Shown here: positions 16,827 through 25,236 of the stretch, piece by piece
Layout: each line of letters opens with the position of its first letter
Position numbering within the stretch: the stretch's first letter is position 1
Source of the DNA: Polyangium mundeleinium
GTDB taxonomy: Bacteria > Myxococcota_A > Polyangia > Polyangiales > Polyangiaceae
NCBI RefSeq assembly: GCF_028369105.1
Contig: NZ_JAQNDO010000001.1
Span: 8,216,501 to 8,280,500, forward strand
Direction: 5' to 3'
Length of the DNA stretch: 64,000 nucleotides
The notes under the pieces: model-generated
Told to the model about the DNA's origin: nothing
The model's input: the letters and a program-made list of their open reading frames with translations, nothing else
Database searches by the model: none
Translations under genes and position numbers: made by a program

Positions 16827-18032
16827 TCAAAACTCCCAACCTCCGCCGATCTGGGCGCCGACCATGACCGCCGGCTGCTCCGAAAGGATCGTTGGTCCAA
16901 CAACCACCATCACACCGCTCGATAAGCCGAGAATATCGGCCGCTGCCTGAACCGTGAAGGATTGCGTAAGTCGAACCCTGGCGCCGACGCGGCCTCCCAC
17001 GCCGGGCTTGACAAACGAAAAACTCGCGGGGGTGTAGCCCTGACTCGTGATGTCGACGTTGAGCACCCCGAGATGCCCAATCCCGCAGCCGTAGAACCAC
17101 TTGTAGTGCCCGCACACGCTCGCGATCGCACCTGCCGTCATCGCATTGATCGGTCGATCCGCGACGCCCGTCGTCAGCCACGCCGCGCGCGCCTCGATCC
17201 CCAGCGACACGTGCTCATTCGGCCGGATTCCCCCACCCACCGCCAAACCTACCGCGGGGCTCCACGACGCCACGCCAAACACCACCACCGGCCCCGCCTC
17301 GACATAACCCCGCATTCCCTTCTTGTCTGCTTCCGCGAACGGGTCTTCCTGTTTCGTAAATCCAGGCCCCGAAACCACCACGGGCAACGTCACGATCGGG
17401 GCCTTCTCGGGGACATGGATCGCCGGCGCCTCTTCCACCGTGCGCGCCGTCAGGGGGACGGAAACCTTCATGTCCTTCCCCTTCACGGCCGTGAACGTCA
17501 CGACCGCCTCTTCGAAGCCGTCGAGGGTCGCGCGGATCTCGTGCTCTCCCCCCGCCACGAACGTCCAGAAGGCCGAACGCCCCACAGCATTCCGATCGAC
17601 GCCGTCCACCGTCACACGCGCACCCGCGTGGGAGACGATCACCTCGACCCACGAGCCATGCGCGCGCGCCACCTCGTGCGCCTCGAAAAAGCGCCTGCGC
17701 TCGGCTCGCTCCGCGGGCGTCGTGGCGGGGGCCTGATGGAGCGCGTAGAGCAGAAGCTCGGTCGCATCCTCGGGCCTACCGCCCTCGACCAGCACGAGCC
17801 CGAGACGCCCCGCGACGAGCGGATCGGACCGCACGTTGAGCGCCTGGCGGTAGGCCCGGGCGGCTTCGCGCAGCCGGCCCGCGACGCGCTCGTGATCCCC
17901 GAGCTGCGCGAACGCCTGGAACTCCAGGTCCCTGTCCGCCTCGGGGCTCTCGTCGGTGGCGCTCGGGAGGCTCTGCGCCCGCGCCGCGGGCGACGCGAGA
18001 AGCAGGATCGAACAGCATACGATCGCGCGCAT
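16827..18032 (-). CDS. envelope protein with TPR, PEGA-like and beta-barrel-like regions
   Basis: A 401-residue exported protein (signal ASPAARAQS). Residues about 35-125 are TPR-like helices (FAQLGDHERVAGRLREAARA, YRQALNVRSDP). Residues about 128-195 are PEGA-like: VEVIVSHAGARVTVDGVDRN, then GGEHEIRATLDGFEEAVVTF. The C-terminal 150 residues alternate Gly/aromatic strands (GYVEAGPVVVFGVASWSPAV, VSLGIEARAAWLTTG) as in small outer-membrane barrels. It is the middle gene of a three-gene unit, 36 bp after the sigma factor and 2 bases before the lipoprotein. PEGA proteins coupled to sigma factors are a recurring myxobacterial arrangement. The function is structural or sensory by inference. Confidence 0.82.
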   Translation of the reverse strand: MRAIVCCSILLLASPAARAQSLPSATDESPEADRDLEFQAFAQLGDHERVAGRLREAARAYRQALNVRSDPLVAGRLGLVLVEGGRPEDATELLLYALHQAPATTPAERAERRRFFEAHEVARAHGSWVEVIVSHAGARVTVDGVDRNAVGRSAFWTFVAGGEHEIRATLDGFEEAVVTFTAVKGKDMKVSVPLTARTVEEAPAIHVPEKAPIVTLPVVVSGPGFTKQEDPFAEADKKGMRGYVEAGPVVVFGVASWSPAVGLAVGGGIRPNEHVSLGIEARAAWLTTGVADRPINAMTAGAIASVCGHYKWFYGCGIGHLGVLNVDITSQGYTPASFSFVKPGVGGRVGARVRLTQSFTVQAAADILGLSSGVMVVVGPTILSEQPAVMVGAQIGGGWEF

Positions 18033-18068
18033 GGGTTGGTTCTTTTAGCACACTCGGAGGCTCGGATC

Positions 18069-18980
18069 CTAGAAGGACGCGTTCGCGGACGAACCCTTCT
18101 GGTCCGCGGACAAACCGAACGTGGGGAAACCTTGCTTGTCGCTATCGACCCGCCGACGACGCGGGGCGAGCATCTGCCTCTTCGGCGTGGACGGCACCAG
18201 GACGGGCGCGGATGCGGCAGCGAAATCCGACGAGGGCACCGGCTCCGCGGCGTGCGTAACGTCCGCGGCCGAAGCTGCCATGACGCGCGCCACGCCGGTC
18301 GCCACAGCGTGGAGCAAGGGAGCGGGCTCGCGAGGCGAGACCACCAACGACGCGAACACCATGGCCATGAAAAAGGCCCAAAGGTGTCCGAGCAAGGGAG
18401 CGCAGTCGGAGAGCAGCGCGAGCAGGGGAGGCGGGACCGTGAAGAGATCGTCGCCGAACCGAGCTTTGAGGAACCTCCGCGCGCGCGAAAGCGCCATCTT
18501 CGCGGCGTCCTCGGAGATCCCGAGCGCCACGCCGGCCTCCTCGTGCGACCGCTCTTCGACGCAAACCATCCAGAGCACCGCGGCTTGCGAGGGGGGCATG
18601 TCTCGGAAAGCGGACATCACCTTCTCCAGGGCCTGCTTCAGCTCCACCGCGCGCTCGGGCGAGACCTCCGGCGTCTCGGCTCTGTCGACGTGCCCGTCGT
18701 CAGGCTCGAACACCCGCTCATGACGTTGCGTCTCGCGGTGCGCGTCGCTCATCACGTTGCGGGTGATGGTCAGGAGCCAGGGCTTCATGCCGTCGGGGTG
18801 CGGCTCGTAGTCGGGGAGGTGGCGGTACGCCTTGTCGTACACGCGTTGGACTTGGTCCTCCGCGGAGTCGCGGGTGTATGCATCGTCATCGCTCATGACG
18901 ATGCGCTGGATCTCGGGGCGCAGGCCGAGGAGCTCGGCAAGACGATCGAGGAAGGGCGCAGGCGATCGAGAGGGTCCCAT
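18069..18980 (-). CDS. RNA polymerase sigma factor, ECF-like, with C-terminal membrane extension
   Basis: A 303-residue sigma-70-family factor. Region 2 is represented by AEDQVQRVYDKAYRHLPDYE, then GMKPWLLTITRNVMSDAHR; region 4 by MPPSQAAVLWMVCVEERSHE, then GISEDAAKMALSRARRFLK. The two are joined by a short acidic linker. About 110 extra residues follow, with one hydrophobic segment (LGHLWAFFMAMVFASLVV) and an Ala/Pro-rich tail, suggesting membrane anchoring as a self-contained control device in place of a separate anti-sigma factor. ATG 18980 is used; a TTG two codons earlier is possible. It is the first gene of the unit with the PEGA protein and the Cys-rich lipoprotein, its likely targets. 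Confidence 0.87.
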   Translation of the reverse strand: MGPSRSPAPFLDRLAELLGLRPEIQRIVMSDDDAYTRDSAEDQVQRVYDKAYRHLPDYEPHPDGMKPWLLTITRNVMSDAHRETQRHERVFEPDDGHVDRAETPEVSPERAVELKQALEKVMSAFRDMPPSQAAVLWMVCVEERSHEEAGVALGISEDAAKMALSRARRFLKARFGDDLFTVPPPLLALLSDCAPLLGHLWAFFMAMVFASLVVSPREPAPLLHAVATGVARVMAASAADVTHAAEPVPSSDFAAASAPVLVPSTPKRQMLAPRRRRVDSDKQGFPTFGLSADQKGSSANASF

Positions 18981-19085
18981 ACCCAAATCAACGCTGGGCT
19001 CCGGGCAAGGTAACGAAAAAAGTGACGGACCTGCGGGCGCCCCGGCGTTTGGCGGGACGGTCGGTGGCGCGGAAAGGCCGTGATT

Positions 19086-19958
19086 CTAGCGACTTGACGG
19101 ACGCCTAACGACCGGAGGGGAATTCGCCTCCGCTTCCGCCTCCGCCTCCGCCTCCGCCTCCGCCTCCGCCGCCGCGCCCGCAATCCGCTTCCGCTTCCGC
19201 TTCCGCGACGCGCCCGCTTCCTCCGCCGCCCGCATGCCCCGCGACGCCCCGCGGATCACGCTCGAGAGCCGCTTCCGGAGCGCGTCGTGTTTCCTCGCTC
19301 GGCGCCGCACGACCCAGGGGAAAATCAGGCGCGGCAGCAGGAACGCGAACGCCAGGCAAGCGACCGCGGCCAGGACGGCGGACAAGCCGCTCTTCGTCGC
19401 AGCCGCGATGGTCGCTGCGGCGGGCAGGCCCACGCCGAGCCCCGCGCCGAGCCCGATGCCCAGGTACAAGGCCAGGGCGAGGTTCGTGAACCGCTCCTCG
19501 ACCCGCACGAGCGTCTTTCCATTGCGGGAGCGCACCGTGACCGACAGTTGCCTCGGCTGCGACTGCGGGTTCACCGTGGGCGTCCAGGTCAGGGTTTTTC
19601 CCACGATCTGCACCTGCCCCGCGTCGCCCATCACGCTGCGGATCACGTCGACGAGATCCTCGTGCACATCGGACGAGATCTCGCCGTCGATTTCCTCCTC
19701 GGCGAGCGTCCGCGTCGGCGCGCCGAGCCACCCGCCCCGGATCTTCACTTCCTCGGGCGGCGCCTGCTCGGCCGTCGCGCTCCGGATGGCTGTGCGTGGA
19801 ATCCCGAGCTCGCCCGCGTGACGGACGAGCTCGGCCTCGGTCATCGAGGTCTCAGCCGCCTGCGTCTCGGCGTCCTGCTCGGCGAGCTCCAGGGCCCGGC
19901 GCAGGATGCGGCGCACCTCGGCCGGAGGGAGCCGTCGCTCGCGAAAGGGATCGTCCAT
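19086..19958 (-). CDS. hypothetical two-helix membrane protein
   Basis: A 290-residue protein. Residues 1-60 are helical (PPAEVRRILRRALELAEQDA, then MTEAELVRHAGELGI). They are followed by a beta-rich domain with VQIVGKTLTWTPTV and RQLSVTVRSRNGKTLVRVEE, two adjacent membrane helices (ALYLGIGLGAGLGVGL and SAVLAAVACLAFAFLLP), and a basic tail with KRKRKR and an Ala-Glu alternation encoded by a hexamer repeat. The N-terminal helical start resembles short regulator-like N-termini widely seen in Myxococcota and Gemmatimonadota, with no assigned role. ATG 19958 is supported by a GGA-rich leader. A 37-base repeat lies 66 bp upstream. Confidence 0.7.
   Translation of the reverse strand: MDDPFRERRLPPAEVRRILRRALELAEQDAETQAAETSMTEAELVRHAGELGIPRTAIRSATAEQAPPEEVKIRGGWLGAPTRTLAEEEIDGEISSDVHEDLVDVIRSVMGDAGQVQIVGKTLTWTPTVNPQSQPRQLSVTVRSRNGKTLVRVEERFTNLALALYLGIGLGAGLGVGLPAAATIAAATKSGLSAVLAAVACLAFAFLLPRLIFPWVVRRRARKHDALRKRLSSVIRGASRGMRAAEEAGASRKRKRKRIAGAAAEAEAEAEAEAEAEANSPPVVRRPSSR
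19125..19210. repeat. hexanucleotide simple-sequence repeat
   Basis: A run of the hexamer CGCCTC (at least six copies, 19125-19173) is followed by three CCGCTT units near 19187-19207, inside the 3' end of the membrane protein gene. On the coding strand it makes the Ala-Glu and Lys-Arg repeats. Unit length is a multiple of three, so copy-number changes alter length but not frame. Confidence 0.85.
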
Positions 19959-20269
19959 GGCCGCGGAGGATACACGCTCGCCCCGGGCGGTTCATGGGGG
20001 AACGCCGGTCCATGCGCTCGTGCAGGACTTTGGTCCCATGGCGCCAGGGCCGGATGAGCTGTAGAAGGGGAAAAACGAGCGAGGTCCGGGTCGAGAAGAA
20101 CCTCGGTGCCGGATTGGGCGGCGTCTTGTTCCAAATCATCGGCCACGAGGTGTCGGCGGACTCCCCCGTGCTCGGGGAGGTCACCCTCGCCCAGAACGAC
20201 ATCGACACGGCCCCGTTGAGGCCGCTCGAACTCATCGGCCAGTTGCCACCCAAGTTCAGCAACACGCTC
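19959..20269. other. 311-bp intergenic region with an ambiguous frame
   Basis: Besides the repeat at 20024-20060, the plus frame from ATG 20054 (VEKNLGAGLGGVLFQIIGHE, then TLAQNDIDTAPLRPLELIG) has coding-like position bias: high GC at third positions and low at second positions. It then runs antisense into the 227-residue gene. It may be a gene fragment. No ribosome site or family match is evident. Confidence 0.35.
20024..20060 (-). repeat. dispersed intergenic repeat, copy 2
   Basis: Bases 20024-20044 are the exact reverse complement of 11129-11149, and similarity continues to 20060. It sits 66 bp upstream of the minus-strand gene starting at 19958, in the same orientation relative to the gene as copy 1. 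Confidence 0.75.
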
Positions 20270-20953
20270 TCAGGGCCCTTCGCTTTCGGCTTCGGCGCCC
20301 GCGTCCATATCGCCGTCTTCGCCCTTGGCCCCGTCGGGCTTTCGGAAGAAGGACTCGACCCACGACTTGGGAAACTTCTTCGTGGTCGCGATCTTGAGCA
20401 GCTCCGCGTAGGTCGTCGTGCGCAGGGCGTTGATGCCCTCTTTCCATTCGTCGGTCTCGTTCGAGACGATTTGCCGATTCCCTTTGGCCTTGGTGCGGAC
20501 GTCGAGCGCGGCGAGCGCGGCGTTGCTGACCGGGTCGAGTGGGGCCGCGAAGGGGGTGAGCTCGTGATGCGGGCCGAGCTTCTTGGCCTCGGGGAGCAGC
20601 ACGTCGCGCGTCTTCTCGCATTGCGCGCGCAGCCCCTTGCGCACGAATTGCCCCGGGGCCGCGCCGCCGAAGAACTTCCCGAGCAGCTCCGGCGCGAACG
20701 CGCGCACGGCGGCGCCGAAGCGCTTCGTGAGCGAATCGAGCCGCTCGTTGCGGACCGCGACCACCGCCTCGGCCCGGGTCACCCCGCGACGCGCCGCGCG
20801 CTCCTGCGCGAAGAGGCCCTCCCACTCGCCGATGGCTTCGGTGAACGGCGGGGCGAGGAGGGCGGCGTCCTCGTCAGCAGCGAGCGCAGCCTCGGTGAAT
20901 TCGAGATCGTCGAGGAAGTAGAGCAAGCCATAGGAGAGCGGAATCTGGCGCAT
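20270..20953 (-). CDS. hypothetical soluble protein
   Basis: A 227-residue, mostly helical protein with no signal or membrane segment. It begins MRQIPLSYGLLYFLDDLEFT and continues through LFAQERAARRGVTRAEAVVA and RFGAAVRAFAPELLGKFFGG. The middle has a basic, KGNRQIVSNETDEWKEGI-type segment, and the end is an acidic low-complexity tail. Codon-position GC bias supports this strand. I do not recognise the family. It has no close operon partner: the next minus-strand gene starts 311 bp downstream, and the upstream gene is divergent. Confidence 0.65.
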   Translation of the reverse strand: MRQIPLSYGLLYFLDDLEFTEAALAADEDAALLAPPFTEAIGEWEGLFAQERAARRGVTRAEAVVAVRNERLDSLTKRFGAAVRAFAPELLGKFFGGAAPGQFVRKGLRAQCEKTRDVLLPEAKKLGPHHELTPFAAPLDPVSNAALAALDVRTKAKGNRQIVSNETDEWKEGINALRTTTYAELLKIATTKKFPKSWVESFFRKPDGAKGEDGDMDAGAEAESEGP

Positions 20954-21412
20954 ACGAGGTGTGCTACTGGACTGCGCACGACCACGTCAAGAAAAAGGAG
21001 GCAGAACACCTCGCCTGCCCCCGTGCGCTTCGTCGAGGGGGTCGGATCACGCGTTGCCTGACCCCGCGCGCGTCGTGACCAGGGGAGGGACGGGGCGTCG
21101 TGCTGGGGAACATGGCGTGACCACGGGAGGATCACGGCTCGGCTGGGTGCGCGCGGCGGCGGCGCGGGGGAGGATCGGGGCGTCCTTTCTGTGGGGTGGA
21201 CGCGGAGCGAGGGGGAGACGGGGTCGCCTTATGCCTTTCGTCCGAAGAGCGGAGGTGGATCACGCCTCCGGCGCCCGCGGGGGGCTCCTGTCGCCACCCG
21301 CGCACGGCGCCGCGCCGGGTTGGAACGGCGTGACGGCGGCATCACCGAGGAAGAACACGAAGCGGCCGGCCTGTGGTAAACTCTCGCCACGGGGGCCTGG
21401 GAGGGTTGAGCG
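20954..21412. other. 459-bp divergent intergenic region
   Basis: No gene is seen. The octamer GGATCACG occurs three times, near 21046, 21130 and 21256, and could be a weak binding-site repeat. A TAAACT at about 21378-21383 and GGGAGGG just before 21413 are plausible promoter and ribosome sites for the SUMF1-fold gene. Confidence 0.35.
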
Positions 21413-22189
21413 ATGAAGCGGCAATGGATCGGTGGAATCGTCGTGTGGAGCTTTGCGGCGGTCGGGTGGCTCGCGTCGAACGGACCTGACGAGGCCCTTG
21501 CGCAACCGAAACCGGCTCCCGCAAAACCCACCACGTCCCCGGCGAAAGCCCCGAGTGTCGTGGAGGTGCGCCTCGAGGGCGGGACGTTCCAGATGGGCGA
21601 CCGCTATGACACCGTGACCGTCGCGCCATTTTTCCTCGACGACATCGAGGTCACCGTCGGCGCGTATGGCGCATGCGTGGACGCAGGACAATGCACCACG
21701 CCGAACACCGGCAAGTACTGCAACTGGGGGGAGGCGGATCGGCAGAACCACCCCATCAACTGCGTGGATTGGTTTCAGGCGGAAGCTTATTGCAAATCGC
21801 AACAGAAGCGACTCCCGACGGAAGAGGAATGGGAGTGGGCAGCACGCGGAGGGAGCCGCGCCAATACGTATCCCTGGGGTGAAGACACGCCTCTCAAGCA
21901 ACTGTGCTGGAATGGGCCGGGCAACGACAAGGGCGAGATGAAGCGTGCCTCGACGTGCCCCGTCGGCAGCTACCCTCGAGGAAATACGCCGCAAAAGATC
22001 AAGGACCTCGGCGGGAACGTGTGGGAATGGACGTCGAGCAAATATCGGCCCGAGGAAGAACACCTCGTCATCCGAGGCACGAGCTGGCTCGACGATCTCG
22101 CCTCGGCCGTTCGTGTCGCCTTTCGCGTGAAGAACATGCCGAAGGACCGCTACAGCAACATCGGTTTCCGCTGCGCCCGATCCCCCTGA
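21413..22189 (+). CDS. SUMF1/formylglycine-generating-enzyme-fold protein, secreted
   Basis: A 258-residue exported protein. After a signal-like helix (IGGIVVWSFAAVGWLAS) and an Ala/Pro/Lys linker, the SUMF1 fold covers about residues 50-256: GGTFQMGDRYD, FFLDDIEVTVGAYGACVDAG, INCVDWFQAEAYCKSQQKRL, PTEEEWEWAARGG, DLGGNVWEWTSS, VIRGTSWLDD and NIGFRCARSP. The Cys pair that true formylglycine-generating enzymes use (C-x4-C before YR) is absent; the region reads LASAVRVAFR. It is therefore likely a binding or other non-sulfatase-activating member. GGGAGGG lies upstream of ATG 21413. It converges on the Cys-rich lipoprotein gene. Confidence 0.9.
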   Translation: MKRQWIGGIVVWSFAAVGWLASNGPDEALAQPKPAPAKPTTSPAKAPSVVEVRLEGGTFQMGDRYDTVTVAPFFLDDIEVTVGAYGACVDAGQCTTPNTGKYCNWGEADRQNHPINCVDWFQAEAYCKSQQKRLPTEEEWEWAARGGSRANTYPWGEDTPLKQLCWNGPGNDKGEMKRASTCPVGSYPRGNTPQKIKDLGGNVWEWTSSKYRPEEEHLVIRGTSWLDDLASAVRVAFRVKNMPKDRYSNIGFRCARSP

Positions 22190-22361
22190 TATCGCTTTCG
22201 CCTCCGCAGGACCCTCAGGGGTCGTCGTCCGCGGCATGGACGCGGCCCCCGAGGGACGCGGTATCTATGGGACGGCCGTCCTGGGCTCCGGAGCTCACCG
22301 CGGATGAGCCGAAGCTTCACCACGAGCGAGCGGAGGCGAGGTCACGCACGCCCGGCCAGAT

Positions 22362-23264
22362 TCACAGGCAGGTGCCCTGGTTGCAAGAGCCGACGCCTCC
22401 CGAGCAGCATTCATAGTCATCCCAGCAGGTACTACCGGTAGGCTTGCAGCATCCCCCCGAGTGGCACTCGCCTTCACAACAGTCCTCGTCCACACCACAT
22501 GCATACCCGATCAGCCTGCACGTCGCGCAGACATCGTCCCAGCACACCTCGCTGTCGCAGGTCTCGCTGAATTCATTGGACGGAGCGCACGGAGCACCGA
22601 TCGGGAGGCCACACGTGCCAATGGTAGCCGGAGCGTTGATGGTACAGACGGCAGGGGAACAGCAATCCGAATCCTTGGTGCACCCCCAATCCGAAGGCCA
22701 CAGGCACTGGCAAATGCCCTGGTCGCAACCATAGCTGAGGCTGGGTCCGATGCAGCAGTCATAGTCCGAGTCGCACGCACCACCGGGAGGCTGGCAGCAT
22801 CCCCCCGAGCGGCACTCGCCTTCACAACATTCCTCAGTCCCGCTACACACGTTCCCGATCAGCTCGCACTCCGCGCAGACACCGTCCCAGCACACCTCGC
22901 TGTCGCAGGTCTCGCTGAATTCATTGGACGGAGCGCACGGAGCACCGAGCGGGAGGCCACACGTGCCAACGGTGGCCGGAGCGTTGATGGTACAGACGGC
23001 AGGGGAACAGCAATCCGCGTCCTTGGTACACCCCCAATCCGAAGGCCACAGGCACTCGCAGGTGTTCCCCCAGCACTGGTTCGTGCAGCAGTCCGCGTCG
23101 ATGCTGCACGAATTCCCCACGTCGGTGCAAAGAAGCTGCTCGGCACTGGCCACATTCTCATTGGCCCGCTCGTCGAACACCGGCGCACTGTCGCAAGCGC
23201 TGATGATGGCAGCGCAAGACGCGAAGAGCGCAACAACTTTTAAAACCACGTTTCGTTGGGTCAC
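22362..23264 (-). CDS. Cys-rich repeat lipoprotein
   Basis: A 300-residue predicted lipoprotein: VVALFASCAAIISAC, then two near-identical Cys-rich modules of 116 residues. Each module contains ECLWPSDWGCTKD or QCLWPSDWGCTKD, DCCSPAVCTINAPAT, GTCGLPLGAPCAPSNEFSET and CDSEVCWD, plus further CCEGEC units. The spacing resembles disulfide-knotted Dickkopf-like or insect-toxin-like repeats, but I make no specific claim. Start GTG 23264 was chosen because GGAGG stands 5-6 bases upstream; longer frames lack this. It is preceded by an AT-rich divergent promoter region shared with the DUF2934 gene. Role unknown; surface display is likely. Confidence 0.83.
   Translation of the reverse strand: MTQRNVVLKVVALFASCAAIISACDSAPVFDERANENVASAEQLLCTDVGNSCSIDADCCTNQCWGNTCECLWPSDWGCTKDADCCSPAVCTINAPATVGTCGLPLGAPCAPSNEFSETCDSEVCWDGVCAECELIGNVCSGTEECCEGECRSGGCCQPPGGACDSDYDCCIGPSLSYGCDQGICQCLWPSDWGCTKDSDCCSPAVCTINAPATIGTCGLPIGAPCAPSNEFSETCDSEVCWDDVCATCRLIGYACGVDEDCCEGECHSGGCCKPTGSTCWDDYECCSGGVGSCNQGTCL
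22447..23056. repeat. 348-bp direct duplication inside the Cys-rich gene
   Basis: Bases from 22447 and from 22795 repeat with a period of 348 (116 codons) and remain near-identical for about 260 bases. For example, the segments starting at 22528 and 22876 differ at only scattered positions. This indicates a recent in-frame tandem duplication within the lipoprotein gene. Confidence 0.85.
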
Positions 23265-23581
23265 AAATTCCTCCGTGCGTACTCGATCAAAAGACGCCAA
23301 CCCTGCAAATACACACGTGAAACTCATTGGTCAAGATCTATCATTGGCAGGATTACAACACAAAGTTACACCCACACTGTCTGAGCGCCGCGCTGCGCTT
23401 CGGTCAACCCCCCGGCTTCATCGCAGGAGCAGGAGCCCCGGAACTCCGCCTCCGCCTCCGCGACGCCAAGCCACGCGGCGCCGCCTCGGTGGACACGGAC
23501 ACTCCTGCCAGAACTTTGCCCTCCCCCTTCCTCCAGGATAGGAGCCGCCTCGCCCGGACGAAACCACCGAGGAGAGGATCG
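23265..23581. other. 317-bp divergent promoter region
   Basis: It is markedly more AT-rich than the surroundings between 23260 and 23385, as expected for promoters of the Cys-rich lipoprotein (minus) and the DUF2934 gene (plus). No gene is seen. GAGGAGAGG near 23570 is the ribosome site of the gene at 23582. Confidence 0.45.
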
Positions 23582-23923
23582 ATGAAGACGAAAGGCAAGA
23601 AGGCAGCGAAGAAGAGCGAGGCAGGCAAGAAGAGCGCGAAGGCCGCCGTGGCCACCGCCGCCGCCGTCGCCGCGCCCCTCGCGCCGCCGCCCGTCGCCGC
23701 CACGCCCGCGCCCGAAGCGCCCGCCGTGATCGACGAGGATTTCAAAGCGCCCGCCGCCTCCGAGCGCAGGCCCATCTCGATCGAGGAGCGCCGCCGGCTG
23801 ATCGCGCTCACCGCGTATCGCCGCGCCGAGACGCGCGGCCTTGGCACGACCGACCCCGTGGAGGATTGGCTCGTCGCCGAGCGTGAGATCGACGCCATGC
23901 TGGTCGGCGGAGTCCACATCTGA
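23582..23923 (+). CDS. DUF2934 family protein
   Basis: A 113-residue protein: a Lys/Ala-rich, disordered start (MKTKGKKAAKKSEAGKKSAK), an Ala/Pro linker, and a C-terminal DUF2934 helix pair (ISIEERRRLIALTAYRRAET, then DPVEDWLVAEREIDAML). The basic tail could bind DNA or RNA. DUF2934 proteins are small cytoplasmic proteins of unknown function. ATG 23582 has GAGGAGAGG upstream. The stop lies 62 bp before the annotated start of the chromate transporter, so the two are probably co-transcribed. Confidence 0.82.
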   Translation: MKTKGKKAAKKSEAGKKSAKAAVATAAAVAAPLAPPPVAATPAPEAPAVIDEDFKAPAASERRPISIEERRRLIALTAYRRAETRGLGTTDPVEDWLVAEREIDAMLVGGVHI

Positions 23924-23985
23924 ACGAGGAGGCAAAGCCTCCCCCGGCGCCATCCGCCGCGGCCGTTCCGGGCCGGCTGCGCGAG

Positions 23986-25125
23986 GTGGCGCTCTTGTTT
24001 TTTCGCCTCGGATGCACCTCGTTCGGCGGCCCCGCCGCGCACGTCGCGCTCATGGAGGCCGAGGTCGTCGTCCGCCGCAAATGGGTGACGCGCGAGGAGT
24101 TTCTGGATCTCTTCGCCGCGACGAACCTGATCCCGGGGCCGAACTCCACCGAAATGGCGATCCACCTCGGGTATCGCCGCGCCGGCACGCCGGGGCTCGT
24201 CGTCGCGGGGGCTTGCTTCATCCTGCCGGCCGCGTTGATCACGGCCGGATTCGCGATCGCCTACCAGCGCCTGCGCACGCTCCCCGCCCTCGAAGGGCTG
24301 CTTTATGGCCTCAAGCCCGCGATGCTCTCGATCGTGCTCGCAGCCATGGCGCGGCTCGTCCTGCCTCGCAAGAAGGATTTTTTCTTCCTTTCGCTCGGCC
24401 TCGCCGCGGCCGCAGCGAGCGTGCTCGGGGTGAATGAAATTGGCGTGCTCTTCGGAGGCGCGGCGCTCGGCGCGATCGTCCCGGGCTCGAAGAAGCCCCC
24501 CGAGAAGCCGCCCTCCGCACCGAACAAGGCGGGCGCGTCGGCCGCCACGCTCATGGTTCCGGTTACCGCGTCCGTCGCGACCACAGGGGGAAAACTCGTC
24601 CCGCTCGGGCTGTTTTTCCTGAAGGTCGGGAGCATTCTCTACGGCAGCGGATACGTGCTGATCGCGCTGCTCCGCGCAGGGCTCGTGACCGAGCGGGGCT
24701 GGCTCACCGAGGCGGAGCTGCTCGACGCGGTCGCGATCGGTCAGTTCACGCCGGGCCCCGTGCTCTCCACCGCGACATTCATTGGATACCTGATCGAAGG
24801 CCCCGCCGGCGCGGCCGTCGCCACGCTCGCCATCTTCCTGCCGAGCTTCGTCTTCGTCCGCGCGAGCGCGCCGCTCCTGCCGAAGATGCGCGCCGCGCCC
24901 CGCCTCGCGGGTCTGCTCGACGGCGCCGCCGCCGCCTCGCTCGGCCTGCTCGCCGCCGCGACGATCGCCCTCGGCCGCGGCGCGCTCGTCGATGTCCCCG
25001 CGTGGCTGCTCCTCGCCGCCGCCTTGCCCGTCGCGATGCAGCCGAAGATCAATGCGACGTGGATCGTGGTGGGCGGCGCGCTCGCCGGCCTCGTGGTTCG
25101 CGCTGCGCTCGGACATTCACCGTAA
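23986..25125 (+). CDS. chrA: chromate transporter, long (two-domain) CHR family
   Basis: A 379-residue inner-membrane protein predicted to export chromate or a similar oxyanion. Both CHR halves are present: FFRLGCTSFGGPAAHVAL with IPGPNSTEMAIHLGY in the first, and FFLKVGSILYGSGYVLIA with GQFTPGPVLSTATFIGYLI in the second. They are joined by a hydrophilic Lys/Pro linker. The only standard start in frame is GTG 23986, which removes the usual 10-15 residues before LLFFRLG. The frame stays open upstream (GRLREVALLF), so a non-standard start near 23920 or a lesion at the start codon is possible. It follows the DUF2934 gene closely. Confidence 0.9.
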   Translation: MALLFFRLGCTSFGGPAAHVALMEAEVVVRRKWVTREEFLDLFAATNLIPGPNSTEMAIHLGYRRAGTPGLVVAGACFILPAALITAGFAIAYQRLRTLPALEGLLYGLKPAMLSIVLAAMARLVLPRKKDFFFLSLGLAAAAASVLGVNEIGVLFGGAALGAIVPGSKKPPEKPPSAPNKAGASAATLMVPVTASVATTGGKLVPLGLFFLKVGSILYGSGYVLIALLRAGLVTERGWLTEAELLDAVAIGQFTPGPVLSTATFIGYLIEGPAGAAVATLAIFLPSFVFVRASAPLLPKMRAAPRLAGLLDGAAAASLGLLAAATIALGRGALVDVPAWLLLAAALPVAMQPKINATWIVVGGALAGLVVRAALGHSP

Positions 25126-25236
25126 ACTCGGAATTCCGTTCGCCTGGCCTCACCGGCAAAGCCCGACGCGCGGGGCCCCCAAACCCCGGAAAAACCGGCT
25201 GCACGTTTCGACGCACTGCGCTACCGTCCGGCCGCC

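Noticed and set aside
19124-19210. Short tandem units considered as a CRISPR array
   Set aside because: The units are 6 bp with no spacers and lie within a coding sequence.
25166-25200. GGGGCCCCCAAACCCCGG upstream of aspartate kinase as a third copy of the 43-bp repeat
   Set aside because: Only the C-run and AAACCCC tail match; the GCTCGG/CCGAGC arms are missing.
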